Shown here piece after piece: positions 1 through 14,301 of a stretch of DNA of 64,000 nt. Origin of the DNA: Larus michahellis (Eukaryota; Chordata; Aves; Charadriiformes; Laridae); assembly GCF_964199755.1 (NCBI RefSeq), contig NC_133898.1, positions 32,429,985 to 32,493,984 on the forward strand, given 5' to 3'. The translations under genes and the position numbers were made by a program. A model generated the notes under the pieces. The model ran no database searches and was not told the origin of the DNA. It saw only the letters and a program-made list of their open reading frames with translations. How positions within the stretch are numbered: the first letter of the stretch is position 1; the number at the start of each line of letters is the position of its first letter.

Positions 1-3000
1 CTGCAAACACTTGGCAGAGAACCAGGGAGCAGAGGGAGAGATACTGTCCCGGTGTTCATAGTTAATTAAGCTTCTGTCTGACCTGTCCTCAATTGTACCT
101 GCATCATTATGTGCTTGGAGTCCCCAGATGCTCCAACAGGAGTTAACTGTCACCTTCTGAGATGGCAAAATTCGAGTCAGATAGGTTGACTAAGATATAA
201 GGTAGGGACTATACACATGCACGCATTTATGTAAGCACACTCTAACGAGTGCTGCAAACATACAGTGCTTTCAGGAAGAAGTATTTTCAGCGATGTGGCC
301 AGACATCCAGAATATTAATTTAATTTCTTTTCAGACATAAGCAGGAAGAAAAAGGGTGGAAGGATTTCAGGAAAGGAACATGTAGAACAGACAGGGACTC
401 TTTCAGGAGCATGCTATTTTTCAAGGAGATGCTTGGACACTACAGAAGTCCTGGCATACCTGCTATTCCCTGGTCATTAGCAGTAATAAACGTCTTGCTA
501 TGAAAGCCAAAGAAAGCGGTGTCAGGTAGGACAATAGTACAAAATGTGAGCCCATCTGTCAGTGTGATTAATGGAATGAGCCCCTTCCAGAAAACAAATG
601 GAGTTAAGGAGACCTTTCCAGGGCTTGTGGAATGTGCTCAGTTTAGCATTACACAGAGGTGCAGAAAGGCTAAGAATTTGTTGGCTGTTGATGTTACCTG
701 GGAAATATCAATAGAAAGTTCTGGGTGATTGAACAGGAGATCTGATCCATGCACGTTTTTCATGAACAGAACTAAAAGCCAAAGAATCCACTAAGTCCAG
801 CCTTGTCAAATTCTTCGTAGAGGAATGGGAAGGAAAAAAATTATTAGAAAACTATGTGACAAAATTTTCTGTATAAAGTATGAATCACTCAGTTTCAAGT
901 TAACCAATTTAATTACAGAGAGTAAAATAAATAACTTGCCTGGTCATTCATGAGGAGGCAGATGAGTAATTTTGCAAATGTCTCAAATGATATTTATAAA
1001 TTAACTGTACTCTGAAGCCAGAGACCCTGCCCTACAAACCTTATTATCTGCCATGACCGTTCAACAGCAGCTCACCCTAAAAACTGTTCCTACTTACAAA
1101 TATAGGAAAATTCTTGATCTGTTTTAATCTGGTCTTTGTTCAATGATACTGAGATTCTTTCCCCAAAGACCTCCATGCGAAGGAAATACCTATCTTTTTT
1201 TGTCCCTTTTCGAAAACTGTTTTGTTTTGTTATGATGATAGAGACCACTACCAAGATGCAATCAGTGACTCATGTCCAATGACAATATTGATAGACCTCG
1301 TATTTGAAGCTCTCTTTCAGCGTATAGTGTACATACTCTGGGGGCAAAGCATACCCATCCTAGTCTCCTCCAGGCTGAACCACAAGTTCTCTTCCTTTAC
1401 CATTCCTTGATGAACACAAAACATGTTATCAAAATCAAACTCCTTCATCACTCATATTTGTGATCCTGGGCCACAGGTGAAATGCTGGATTTATTATTAT
1501 GTTTCTCTGGCACAAGGTGTTGAACAACTGTTTCTATGGCTTTAAGGAGACTCTTTAGTCTTAGGCTGTTTTAAAATAGCAGATATATTTGGCTGCATTT
1601 TGGTATCATGTTGTCATCTCAGTTTCTGAAACTTCCCCAGAACACTGTAGAGGAAATGTGTTCTCTATGATGCTGTTAATTTGGGTACGTGCTGAATGTG
1701 GCTTCCAAAATAGCACTGTCACTTACCTGCTGGGATGCCACTAGGGCATCCCACGCTTGTGTCTATGGCTTGGAAACTTACATCTCTCTCAAACATTTAG
1801 CTGCACTTTTCAAGTTACTGGAAAGGGAACATCTATTCATAGTTATGGCAGCATGATACTCTTCCATATTTACCAGTAATAATTGTTCTCTTCAGCCTGA
1901 TGCCTTTCAACCCTGTAGGAACCAGTAGAACAGCCTCTTCTGAGAGCCATTGTTATGGGGATGTAATTCTTTTCAGTGGGGTTTATTTGTCTTTCCTTCT
2001 TCATCATTGTGACCTTTTTTATTCCCTTCTTTACACATTAGCTTCTATCTGTGCTTGTTCTTTTTCTTCTGTTCAACCTTGAATATCATGAACTATTCCC
2101 ACTGAAAATGGTTCTGGTTACCTTTCACAAATGAGTAAGAAGCGTGAACACAGGGCTATCGGGTGTACTTCAGTGCCTTCAGCAGTCCTGTGAAAGGCAA
2201 GATGTGTCTGTCTCACACTGACCTCAGTGATCTCTTCTACTCTTCTGTGTGAGACTGAAGAGCATTTATGTGACTTGAAGAAGCAGATCTGTTGAGAGAC
2301 GGCAGAGTTATTGTGTTTAATTGGGCAGGGGGAAAAGTTCTGCCTTTAACCTAAACTTAGAGTTGTTTTCAATTTCTTGCCTGGTTACAAATTTCCTATT
2401 TTCTCCCTCCCAGAGACTACAGTCTTTTCCTGCCTGAAAAAAAAAACCTAGTTTGTGAAAGACAGGAGTAAAGTTGGAAAGCCTAACTCATCAGTGAGGG
2501 TAAAAGTACTTTAAGATCTGGACAGCAGTGCTGGCTATCTGTTGTTTCTGTCATAGTTCATCATGACAGTACAGAAATTTTGGTCCAGCCTTGAAGGATG
2601 CCTAGCCACTATTATGCTGTCTTTTATCAATAGAGACTGTGGTAACAAAAATATTATACAGTTATGAAATTTTTTTGAATGAGAAAGGAAAAAATTGTCC
2701 CTCTAGAAATCCTGCGGAAAGCCAATGTCATTTTGATGTCTTTAAAGCTTTGGTTTGAAAACTTCTGGCCCTCCATGCAGTAATTACTTCCATTGAGGAA
2801 GTGCACACATTCTGCTACTCGTGCTAATTACTGATAAGAAAAAAGCAGGAGAGCTCAACGATAAAACATGTTTCATGCACTTGTCTTTCTTTTACTAAGC
2901 CAAGTTTTGCAAAGCTGGCAGCAGTTACAAAGAGTGCCTTCTGTAATCATCCTCCCTCACTGCAATTTGAAAATTCCTTCTCTTCTTTCCATCAAAAATA

Positions 3001-4747
3001 ACAAGGTAGTGGCTCATGTCTTGTGAAAATGGGCTTCACATGCTATGTGTACTGCATGGCAGGCAGGTAATTAGGCAAAAGGCCACGCAGATGAGAAAAA
3101 AAAAGGGAAAATTGCCTCGTTTCTTCAACTTTGCTCCTCTATGAAGATTTGCTGCACTATGAAGATTGAGGGAACAGGTGCTGTTATAAATATGAGGAAA
3201 GAGAAGGAGCAACAGCTTGTCTGGATTACAGTCTTGAACCCTAGACACCCAGTTTGTCATTTTAATTCTGATAACCAGAATTGCCAGCTCTTCCTCAGTC
3301 ATATAATTCTTGGCAGTGAGACAGTGAGGAAGGGAGGGAGGGAGTGATAAATTCCAGCATATTTCCTGCTTCCTAGATATCTCTAGCTCTTGAGATAATG
3401 CTGTGAAGTTTGTAAATGAGATGGGTTAAACCTAAAGTAGATGGGTAAAAATGGAACTCTTAAATACTTCTTTATTTTTACAAAATACAATTTTTAAATT
3501 AGTTTTGTGCTTAGGATTTTTAGTATCTGAAAGTAGCAATATTGACTGTTAAAGGTTAAACTCTTAAATTTTGGCAGAAGGCAATTGGTTCCATCTGAGA
3601 TAACAAACATTGTACCAGATATAACAAAATCTTTGTAAACGTGTCCTTTGTTTAGGAAATGTATTCTGATACAACTTCCCGCTATTGAAATCAGTACCAA
3701 TTCCCCTAACTTTACCTGGTATTACTTTAGATTTACTTTAATAAAAAGTTGAGCCAAATAGTGAGGTCAAAATTAGATAATTTACATCTTTCTTTATGCG
3801 AAATCAACGTGCCTAAAAATATTTAAAAATCTAAGCACCCTTAATATTTGTAGAGCAGTGGCTAAATGTGAAGAGTCTTGTCTGGAGTTGCTAGGTTTTA
3901 GAATTCCTTTGAAATGAAGGCTAAATTGCCCTCTGGGGAATGAAAAAGCGATTTATCCTCTTGAGCTGCAGTGGCGGAAGAAGAAAATTTTTCCTGAGAT
4001 TTTATTATAATTCATTATTAACACTGGCTGTCCTTTGGCCTCTTTGAGGTAATTTTCTTTTAAGATTCTTGACTTTTGCTTGGTAATGTTGGGTAGAAAC
4101 ATCTCTGTTCTTGTCTATTATGACTTCCTTGTGCCAGGGGATGAATAGGTCAAGTCTTTCTAATTTGAAGTCTCCATTTGAAGAATGCAAAAAGAATAAG
4201 CACCTGATACAGAGAAACTGCTTTACTAATGTCAGACTTTCCGATTTTTATCAGCCGTACCTAAAATTAACATTGAGATGAAGAACCAGCCTGTGTTTAA
4301 TTAATTTCTGCCCCCCTCATGTTGTGGTTGAACTGGAACACCCCAAAACTGATACAGACAAGGTTTTAAAATCTAAAAATAAAATTTTGGGGTTTAAAAA
4401 AAGTGTATGATATTGTGGAAATATTTGGAAGATGCTTTGCTTTGAGAAGTCTAACACAAACTTTACATGAAGACTCGTGAACAAGCATCTCCTCCCTTTT
4501 AGTGGAGAAAGTATTCAGATGTTGCATATTAATCAAAAAACTTAGACTGACTTTTTTACAGGGTGGGGTTTTTTTGGGGGGGACGGTGGTCATAATTATG
4601 TATTGCCTACCTCTCTCCTGAGATGTGGTACTCACAACTGAAAGCAAGACTTTTCCTGCAGCCTTGTAAGTACCTCATGGACTGGAAGGCATTCCTTCAG
4701 GATTTTGTTTGTGCATTTCAGTACAGTCTGTTTTTTCGTTTTTAATG
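1..4747. other. Intergenic, no gene recognised
   Basis: AT-rich sequence with only short open frames (below about 95 codons). Apart from the hairpin at 1732-1752 and simple A/T runs, I see no gene, RNA or repeat that I can name. Confidence 0.7.
1732..1752. repeat. Perfect 8-bp inverted repeat
   Basis: GGGATGCC and GGCATCCC are separated by ACTAG, forming a possible GC-rich hairpin in AT-rich surroundings. Confidence 0.85.
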
Positions 4748-5130
4748 TCCTGTTGATGATCCATTTTCATCTTGTGATCCACAATAACCTCCAAATGTTT
4801 TCCAGTATAACATCTGCATAGCAAGTTGTTGCCCATGTTTTATGGAGTTGATTTGTTTGTGCTTATGTGCGTTCATTGTTGTTCAGTTGTCCCCATCGAA
4901 TTTCACTTTATTGTTTTTAGAACTTTCTGCAAATGTATCAAGAAAGTTTTGAATTCTAAGCCTGACCTCTAGGATATTGGAATTCTACCTGGTTTGGGAT
5001 TGTATGTGTTTTAAATTCATGTGCTATTTCATATAAATTCATATTCTATTGCATCATCCAGATTACTGTGATTTATACAGGATTGAATGCAAGACCATTC
5101 TGCCAGTCAACGGTTACCAATTCTCTGCAG
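4748..5130 (-). mobile_element. Ancient degraded CR1-like LINE fragment
   Basis: Phrases such as TGTGATCCACAATAACCTCC, GTTGTTGCCCATGTTTTATG and GTCCCCATCGAATTTCACTT (plus strand) resemble the antisense interior of old amniote CR1 elements, in the order expected for that consensus. Divergence is high and no frame survives. The assignment rests on recalled phrases only; a repeat-library alignment would decide it. Confidence 0.5.
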
Positions 5131-5261
5131 TATTTTATTCAACTAGTTTTAAGTATCACTTAAAGTTCAACTGAGATTATTTTCACCTAGACAATACTTC
5201 CTCGATTTGCTTCCCTCCTAAGTGAACCAGTGTCTAGGGCTTGAGTGGGGTCAAAATATGA

Positions 5262-5303
5262 CAGTAGAGGTCCCTTCCAACCCTACCATTCTGTGATTCT
5301 GTG
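5262..5303 (+). mobile_element. CR1 LINE 3'-end fragment (very short)
   Basis: The motifs AGAGGTCCCTTCCAACCCTA and CCATTCTGTGATTCTGTG are the final CR1 3' UTR and its 8-bp tail repeat. Upstream sequence shows no clear CR1 match, so this is a small truncated copy. Confidence 0.8.
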
Positions 5304-8300
5304 TCACCATTTCTCCTTTGTTTGCCTTGTTTCTAGATGGAAATTAGATTGGCTCGACCCAATGTTCGTTGTTATCCCATTCAAGCAATTGTGGACTTAT
5401 ACACTATATGTTTTTTTGTAGCAAAATTACTGTCTTGGTACACTATTCTATGGTGGGTAATGAGAAGACGAATAAGATACAAAAAGATTCTTTAAGAAAA
5501 ACAGAGATTCCATATACCATACATAGCATCAGTAAGACCCAAAGATCAGACAAGGTGGACTGTTGCAGGTCAAACTAAAGGGAAGTCAAAGATACTTATT
5601 AAAAATATAAAACACCTGGATTGTTTTTTTTGCTTCTATTGAAATATTCTTTAGACTAGTTAATGAGATATAACAAGAATTGGAAAGAAGATACTTTCAG
5701 GAAGTTCAATGGAGGTTTTTCAAAATCACATAATATATGGAAGTTGCAAATTTAAATTGTCGTGAAATGATCCCATATTTATTTAAGTGGATTCAGTGGC
5801 CAAGATTGGACTATAGAAATGTTTTGATATAGTGTGATGTGAGAGGGGGAGAGCTCTAGATGCATATGTTCTGATTCTTATGTTTATATGGCTTATTAAT
5901 TCTAGGAAAAAATAATATGAAATATAGCTGAACGAATACACAGAAAAAAAGTGGGACAGCCAGTCATCCCTGGAGAATACAGTAAAGTAAAATGATGTGA
6001 TAGTGCAACTGCAGTATCTTACCACAGAAAAACAAGTATCAACAGGTTTTCAAAAAGACTTTATAGTATAGCTGTTTCTGTCAGATCTCAAAACAGGTAG
6101 TGTTTTTCTGAATTTCAACAGAAATGACCTGCTTAAATAAATCAAAGCTTTTATTATAAGGGGCGGGGAGTGGGGGAAAGTACTCTAGCCCTTGTCATTG
6201 TTGAGAAAAATTAAATGTAACCTCACTTCAAAGTAAGGTCTGAGAACTCAGGATAACCACATGAAACTCAAAGAAATTGGCATAAAAATCAAGATAGTAC
6301 TAGTCTTTGAGTGTATACAAAGTTGTAATACTGAAATGTACTGCTAAAGCTAAACATACTGTGTTACGTTAGCAGAGCAAAAACCAGATCACAGAGAGCC
6401 ATATAGCAAACAGATGATACGTATAGAACAATTAAAGAGACAGTAGTGTGTTGTTGATCACTAAAAAGTTTGTCCAATAAATCTAACTCAAACTCTCTTA
6501 AAGTAAAGGCATAAATATTAAGGGGAATAAAAGTCGAGTCTATAAGGGTAACAGACCAAGAAGCAATAAGCAGCATGAGCTGATGATGGAGGAAAAATCA
6601 TGTCAGATAAACTTGATTAATATTTTGGAGATTGAATTACAGATGGCTGCAATGGAACAGATGTAATTTGTATGGCTGTCAGATCCGGCTCCTATTTATA
6701 CAGATGAAAATCCCGACTGACTCTGTTGACATCTATTGAGTTTTTGCTGACTGAACTTGGAGAACAGGGAACACATCCCTAGCGTTCACTGAAACAACGT
6801 TCTCATTCAAACGTGGCTATACGTATTAGCATAGTCAGGTAATACATCATAGAAAGAGGATAAATTTATAGATCTGTGGTTCTGGGGGATGTGAGAAATG
6901 AGCTGTGGATAATAATAACGTAAGCTTGTTTTAACTTGCAAACAAGATGGTCTAAATGAGAAGTTCCTAAAAGATAGTGTGCTTACTGAGAGGACATGGT
7001 TGGCTTGAGGAGCTTGTGCCATGTGTTTTACGGTCTGCGATGTGGTATGAGGGTATGCCAGGAGTGACGGAGAATGAAAACCATGACGGGGTAATGCCCC
7101 AGGATTGCAAAGGCTGGAGGGAGACAAACCTGTAACCTCATTCATCCTGCATGGAGTAGTCCTTAGGAGTGCTCTTCCCTCAACGTACTTCCTAATTTTG
7201 AAGGGCACTAGCTGGAATGCCCCAGAACAGAGCTGCGGGATAAGGCTGGGAATAGCTCTCAGTCTCACTTCCAGTGCTTGCCTGTTCAGCAACAGAGATG
7301 CATCCTGAATCACAGGGTAATCCAAGACAATTTCCTGAATGAACTTGTGCCATGCTCACAGTTCCAAAATGTGAGTAGTTTCCTTTTCGCAATGGGAATT
7401 AAGATCCCCTAGACAATGTCTAAACTGCTGATAAAATACGTACTCAGATTATCAAGAATATTAAGGTGTGAGGTAGTGACAGGACAGTAATATTGCAGAA
7501 ACTAATCTGATTAAAGTTGAAATATGGGTAAAAAAAAGAAAATTACTTTATATAAAAGTTATTTTTTAATGATAAGGAATATCAGGATTATTTTTAAACT
7601 GGTTTGAGTAATGCTGGATTTCAAATTCCCTGGAGCAGATTCCAGTGGAATGTGTGAGAGAGCCATCAGTGTATAAACACAGGTTTTGAAGTAACATTTT
7701 GGCTCACTGACTCCCATGTTACTGGTGCCGGCCATGGCATACAGTTCTCTCTGTAAAATGGAAACACAAGTGCTGGTAAGCTTCAAAGTTATGAAGCTAG
7801 TGCAAAGGGATAGAATAATTGGAATTTAATAGTGTCTACAGCATAGGGATATTTTTAAGGATACTCAATGTGCAGTGCACCAAACACTGAGGAAAAGACA
7901 GTAGGACAGACGCGCACATAGTTGTTGCTATATAGCTGGAAGGAATTATTTGATTGCCATATTACTGCTCACCCTGAGAATATTGCTAATTTGATGTTTA
8001 TGCATCAAGAGGTAATATCTTGGTACAAAAGCAATTAAAGTGGCAGGAATCTTTTTCTTAGTCATCTCCGTTCTACTCTAGATGTCTTTTTCCCAGTCAG
8101 GCACCTGAATTTTCACAACATAGAGTGATTAGAGAAGAAAAGTTTCAACACAATAACTCTTTTAACTCAGAGGACTATGCAGTCTTTGTTTCTCGCTGCT
8201 GGATACTTAGGATAAGTACTGAGCATACAGACCTTCGAAAATGCCAACTCTGAGAAGAAACAAACATATGCTGTGGGTGAAGCAAATGGAGGGCTAATGA

Positions 8301-11084
8301 CACTTTTGTCAGATGCCTTTCTCTGCTTGTTGTGTAGCTCCCTTTCTCTAGCTTGCTATTTAGCCTACAAGCCTCAGGGAAACAGATTGTCTCAATCTAA
8401 GTTTTTACAGTGCCGTGCTGAGAATGGAAGCCTTACATCATAGAGTATTTGCTTTATTGATCACTCAAATACAGTGAGATTTGCCTTCTGTGCAGCTTTG
8501 TTTTTCCTTCCTGGTCTCTGGCAATAGCACAAGCCTAAGCAGAGAAAGGCTTAGCTTTTTCCTAGAGGACAGGGAATCCTGAACAAAAACTCCCCTGAGC
8601 ATGCAGCAATAGCAATGTCTATCCAAGCCACATGGGACCACACTATGTCTTACCCACCTGCTTTGTAGCTGCATGTGGTAGTGAATGCAGTAAAAAATGT
8701 ACACATAGCATGTTCTGGAACTCAATATTTTCATCCCTGGCGAAGAAAAGCACTTAATGAACTCAGTGGGAACAAATAAAGACAAGGCGGATATGCCATT
8801 CTCCAGTGCCCAGGTTGAGAGGCAATGACATTAGCTGCGGGGGGCAGTGAGAATAAATATTGCCCCCCCAGTCACCTCTGGCAATGGAGTTGTTTCTGTG
8901 CCACTCAGTTCCTGCTTTCTGGACCCTAGCAGATGAGCAGGTATAGGAATTTGTGCATTAACTCTTCCTTTGTTCTTCTCTAGCTCAGTCTCACTTGAAG
9001 GCCACCCAGAGCAAAGGCTCTGCTGCCTGTCAGTGCAATCCGGGGGCAAGTCCCTTTAATCCTTCCCATCTTCCTTTTTCCCAAGAGAATAAAAGTTAGA
9101 GTATTTTCAGTGCTAAAAATAGGCAGAGTAGAATTGTTCAGGGAGTTCATGTGTAGCCTGGATGAACGTGGCTTCCTCCAGCTGACGTGTTTGCGGACAG
9201 TCTGACTCATTGCTCTTCCTTCATACATTTCTCCACCACTATTATGTCTTTCATGAATGAGTCCTTAAATGTCCTTTAAAGGGAACAATATGGTTTTGTC
9301 ATTGTTTGACCAGTCAGAGGATAAGAAGATGAGATAGTATATCACAGAGAACATTTATTTCCAGGCACTTTTACTGTAAGAAACTGCCTCTGTGAGCATA
9401 GCTCTGACAAGTGCTTATAGGAAAAAAAGGACATCTGTTCAGGCCTTCCATGAAGTGACAGTAATATCAACTTAATGGAGAAAACTTCCAATAGGAGACT
9501 ATTAAGCTTTCCTGAATAAATTAATGTTACGCAGTTTTAATGGAGGTCTGAAATAGATGCGAGAATTAAAGAGAATATAAAACCTAGGTATTCTGTGGAG
9601 CTTTACTTGAGTTGATATAAAATTCTCTCTTTCAGATGATTGCATAAAAGTAAACTGTATTTTCCAAGCTAGCTTTAATGATCTGTATCAACTGAACTAT
9701 ACTGCAGAAAGAGAACTTTTAAAGTATGACTTAAGCTGACAAGTAAAGGTATCAGCCGTCAGCTCTGTGAGATGAATACATTCAGCTGGATCAAGCAATC
9801 ACCATGAAGACCGGGGCTGAGAAGAATTAGTTGGGGCCAAGTGGTTTTAGGACTTGTTCCCTATCATCCCATTATAAATTAACCTTGGATTGCATCTATG
9901 CTGGTTGGTTGTGATCTCTAAAGTGTCTGCAGGTTGGGATTGGCAGAGTGTGCTTAATTCCTGCCCTTAACTCATGCCTGGTAAGATCAAGACTGCACCT
10001 GGAGGGAATAGAAACAGGTATAAAGGATCTGGCTGATCCAGTTTTGTGTTTGCTGAGGCAGGTATAAGTTTGTTTTTTCTTCTTTTTCACTCTGGAGCAG
10101 TGCTTATTAATTTAGGTTCCCCTTTTTACTGCTATATCATGACAGAACTTCAATTTGTTGTAGCAGCTTCAATAGATTGGTGAGTACTTGTTTTCTAAAT
10201 ATTTTAATAACTGTTGAGGGATTGTCATCTCTTTGGAATCTCTTTGCAGGTCAATTTCAATAGACTTGGAAATGTTCCACAAAATCTGATTTTGTGCCTC
10301 TTTGAGTTGACCCTGGTATAATCTTCATACAGACTTTCTATATGCTGCCTGATGTACTGTATACTAGAGAATTTAAGGAACTCATTATTTTAGCTATATG
10401 TGTATATGCAAATGCATTCTTGTTTCTTGTAAAAAAAAAAAAAAAGAAAACACAAAGTTTTTTGAACTTAATGAATGCTTCTGGAGTTGGTTCCCATAGA
10501 GGCAGAAGAAAGTTAGTTTACTTGGCCCTGAATGAAAGATCTCTGTTTAGGTGGTTTATTTGGTATTATTACTGTAGCTAACCATGTCCCTGGGCTTTCA
10601 ATTTCAAAATTGAACACTTATGCCAATTTAAGTAGTTGCCATGGAAATCCTCACAGCATGAACCTCTTCAGTGAAGACCTCATGGCAGATAACTTAAATT
10701 ATGTCTATTATTTCCCTAAACACATCAGGCACTAGAGTGAAAGGGGTTTTGCGTGCCTTTAAAACACGTGCACAAGAACTACTACTTGCTTGTTCTAGCA
10801 TATGTTTCCTAACCTTCTTCAAATCAGATAAATGAATGTCAGATTCTAATAGTGTGCATTTATTTGAGAAAGCAATAAAACGAATTGGAGAAATCTCTTT
10901 TAGCTCTTAGTACCCTAAAATATTTTCAAACGAACCTCTTTCTTTTCTTTAAAAGACTTCTGTATGCTGAGCTTTTAGGAATACAAATATGGGAGACGTT
11001 ACTGGCATTTGAATGCTTTCCATTGTTCTACTGCAGGCTCTGCTCTGAGCAGGTGTAATCTTTGCTAGGGCAGGGTCAAATCTT

Positions 11085-11103
11085 AAAAAAAAAAAAAAAA
11101 AAA
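11085..11103. repeat. Poly(A) tract
   Basis: A run of 19 A. Similar 15-A runs occur at 10431-10445 and 16049-16063. No retrotransposed coding sequence is recognisable in front of any of them. Confidence 0.95.
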
Positions 11104-12820
11104 TTAAAATGAATGGTCTTTCAGTTTCAATTCATAACTCTCTATCTTTAGATGATTAATAAGCTAATTTTAGAGATTGCTTTGAACTACACTTAACTTT
11201 TAGTTGAATTCCAAAATAATGAGTAAGAAGTTAGTGAACTGAGATTTTTATTATTTTTTTTTAGATGTTCTCGTTGATTTCCAGTTCTGTCTTCTGCATG
11301 TATCTAGGTGTTAACACTGGCATCTGGAAGCTGTTCCTTTTCAACAGAATGCAGCTAATAATATCTGTTTTTCTAGCATTTCTGTAAAGACTAACTCATC
11401 TATAATAAGTGTGTTAAAGCACCAAGTGTTTTGTTCTTTTATCTTGAATAAGGTGCACTATTAGAGTGAAGTTACAACCTGCAGATTAGAAATGTTGCGT
11501 TGGAGTGTACCTTGTGTTAAGGAGCCTTCATTAACTGATGCAGTTCCATCATTGTGTCAGGCTTTAGCTATAATGCCTATGTAGATAGAGAGCCAAATTG
11601 TCCTCTTGTTCCAGTGCTGTGAGATCAGGGTACTTCTGTTAGCTACATATTTACACAAATACAGCTGAAAATAGCATTTGTCCCAATACAGACATATGAG
11701 GAAATTAATAAAATGGGCTCAATACAAAATGTTAAGGAATAATTATGGAAAATAACAGTTTAATGACAAAATACACAGGCTGTATAAAATAATCAGTAAC
11801 ACGGGGTTTCAAAATATTTTCTCCTGTTTCTATGTGTCTTATTTTTAAGCAAGACAAATATTAATACCTTTCATAAAGAGTATTTTTATTAGTCCTGCAT
11901 GGCAAGGAACTTGAATATGACTGTTCATGTGATCATACAAACTGTGTTTATCTCTGTCCAGCTCCCACTGCCGTCATGTGGATGTCATGGAAATAGCATC
12001 TGTGACTAACTTGGTGCCAGCTGCAGCAAAGGCCAGTCTCAAATACGAGTGGAGATGGCACTAATGGTAGGTTAAAGCACACAGATGAGCAAGAATAGAA
12101 AAGAAGTTTGCTTTTCCACTTAACAGCTCCCCCCATAGTAGATAACAAGAGTACTTCATTCTCCTGAGCCTTCAGTCTGTCTCTCCATTCACTATACTCC
12201 TTTTTAAAATTGAGTCTGTTTAGCTTCCCCTGCCAGACGATCTGGCACAGTTCCTCAGGCACTTAAATATCATTGTGGATTTGGTCTTCCAAGCCTACAT
12301 CTTATTTCCCTCTGAGGGGGAGGAAGTTTTGCAAGTAGAGTTAATTTTGCTATAGAGGAAATAAATGCCACGAAACCTTTCTATTAGATTAAAACTGATA
12401 TGGAGGGCCAAAGGTTGGGTTTTAATGAGGAATGTTTGTGAGCTGCACAGCCCCGCTGCCTGGGATGCTGTGAAAGAGCTGGGTTAGGTGGAACGTTTAG
12501 TGTAGTCATCTTCCAGTGAAGCCCAGGATAGCGCTTCCCTCTTGTACAATCTGCTTTTTCTGTCCTCCAGCAGTATGTATGGAGTGGTTCCAACCACCAG
12601 AGAGCACAGATGTAGCTGCTCCGTAAAAGCTTCTGAAACATCCTGTGTCTGACATAAATAAAAATGACCTTTAGTATCAATCTCTATCTCTCTGACTGCC
12701 AATAATGGGCTAGTCATGTTACAAAACGCCAAGCACGCACAGCATGCTTGGCACAAATTTCACCAGTATGAGCAAGATACAACTAATTACTCCATAAAAA
12801 TACTCATAAGGCATATATAG

Positions 12821-12862
12821 GTGTGTGTGTATATATGTCTGTGTGTTTATATATATATATAA
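12821..12862. repeat. (GT)n/(TA)n compound microsatellite
   Basis: Runs of GTGTGTGTGT, ATATATG, GTGTGT and TATATATATATA lie side by side. Confidence 0.9.
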
Positions 12863-14145
12863 AATATAAACTCTATGAAACTATGCGGTGGAATTTTAGG
12901 GGATGCAGAACACAGCAAAGCAACATTTGCATTATTGTAGTGCAGCAGCCTGATTCTGTTTATATACTGGCAGAAATCAGGGCAGCTGCATCTAAAATGG
13001 CAAAGATGTAAGTGGTGGCAAATTGCTTTCAGTGAAGAACTGGGTGTAAATTGCCTACATTATGTCCAAAAGATGGAAGAAATAGCTTTAGACAACTGAA
13101 CGTTGTCATCCATACTGGAAAGAGAAGCCAGAATTAGTTAATTTTCATTTTAAACTCTGTCTGATAGGATAAGGCAATTTGATTCCTGATTCCAGTGCTG
13201 TCATACAGTTTCCTATCTTGGTTTAAAAGTAAAGCTAATCTAGTAGGTTTTGGTGGGTAAAAAAATTAAATGAATTCCTGTCATTCTGTGAAGCTTTTAC
13301 TCGGTTTCATTCAGTGTTTACCATTCTCCTCCTGAAGAGAATAACAAGATACTGTCTAATGAGGAGACCTGTGCATTGAATGTTTATTTGCCACTCGGTA
13401 GTAAAGCATATAGGGTTTGAACCATGTGGGTTGTTAGTTGCCAATATCAGGCAGCTATCAGTAACTGTTAACATTTTTCTCAGGTTATCATAAACAAAGC
13501 TGATCTATTTGTGGTTCGACAATCTGCTGATGATTTTTTCCCAAGTCAAAATGTGTTGTTCACCTTCATTTTGTAACGTATGCCAAGATGCTATAGACAG
13601 CTTAGATCACAAATGTGTTCAGGCAAATAATTGCTGCTGGAACAATGGCTTTGTAATGACATGTGCTTTCTGTCAGTACTTGCTTTTATTTTATAGACTA
13701 AATTTTCTGTAACTGCATTTGGGGAGTAGGAATTATCCTTTAGCTCACAAGCAATACTGCGGTGCTTCCTGCAGGGTTCAGTTATCTTGCCACAATACTG
13801 CGGAGCTGCACCAAGAAGGAGTGGAAATGCCCCTAACAGCAGAACCTGTGTCTGAAATGTTCCTGCGGGATAGCAAAAATTTGAGTTTGACTTCCTGCTC
13901 CTGTGTGGAGATGGGAGCTATCCCTGTGGCTTCTGCTGCTTGCTACACTGCTCTTTTCCCAGGACAATTGGGTAAAATGAAGTTATAGCTCTCTGGCTGT
14001 GATTTGCAAGAAGAGAATGAGCTTTGTTTAGCTCTTAGAAAAAGTAAAGTACAGGGCCCTGTGGCTCCTCAGTGGAGGTGGCTCTCTGCAGCACCCTGAG
14101 AGCAGAGCACAGCATTTAAATGACCCTCCAGGCATTTCCTTGCAG

Positions 14146-14301
14146 CTCAGCTGTGGACAGCTGTGTGTTGTGTGTGCCATTCTCTGCTCAGCACATTGGT
14201 TATTGTGGAGCCTATTTGGAGGTGCCCAAATCTGCCTTCTGCGTGGAGTCCAGATGCTGCCCTGGGGGTTTTGGAGGGAGAGAGAGATACCAAAGAGCTA
14301 G
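14146..14301 (+). other. Candidate exon-like segment, cysteine-rich frame
   Basis: A good acceptor (tttccttgcag) and a good donor (gtaagg) bracket 156 nt. The frame is open throughout and reads CVLCVPFSAQHIGYCGAYLE then KSAFCVESRCCPGG. I recognise no family and found no partner exons. It may be chance. Confidence 0.15.

Noticed and set aside
6807-7325. 172-codon minus-strand open frame
   Set aside because: No known motif, no splice partners, and overlapping frames in other phases. Possibly part of an old repeat, but not nameable.
11085-11103. Poly(A) tract as the tail of a processed pseudogene
   Set aside because: No coding similarity or target-site duplication could be recognised in the upstream sequence.
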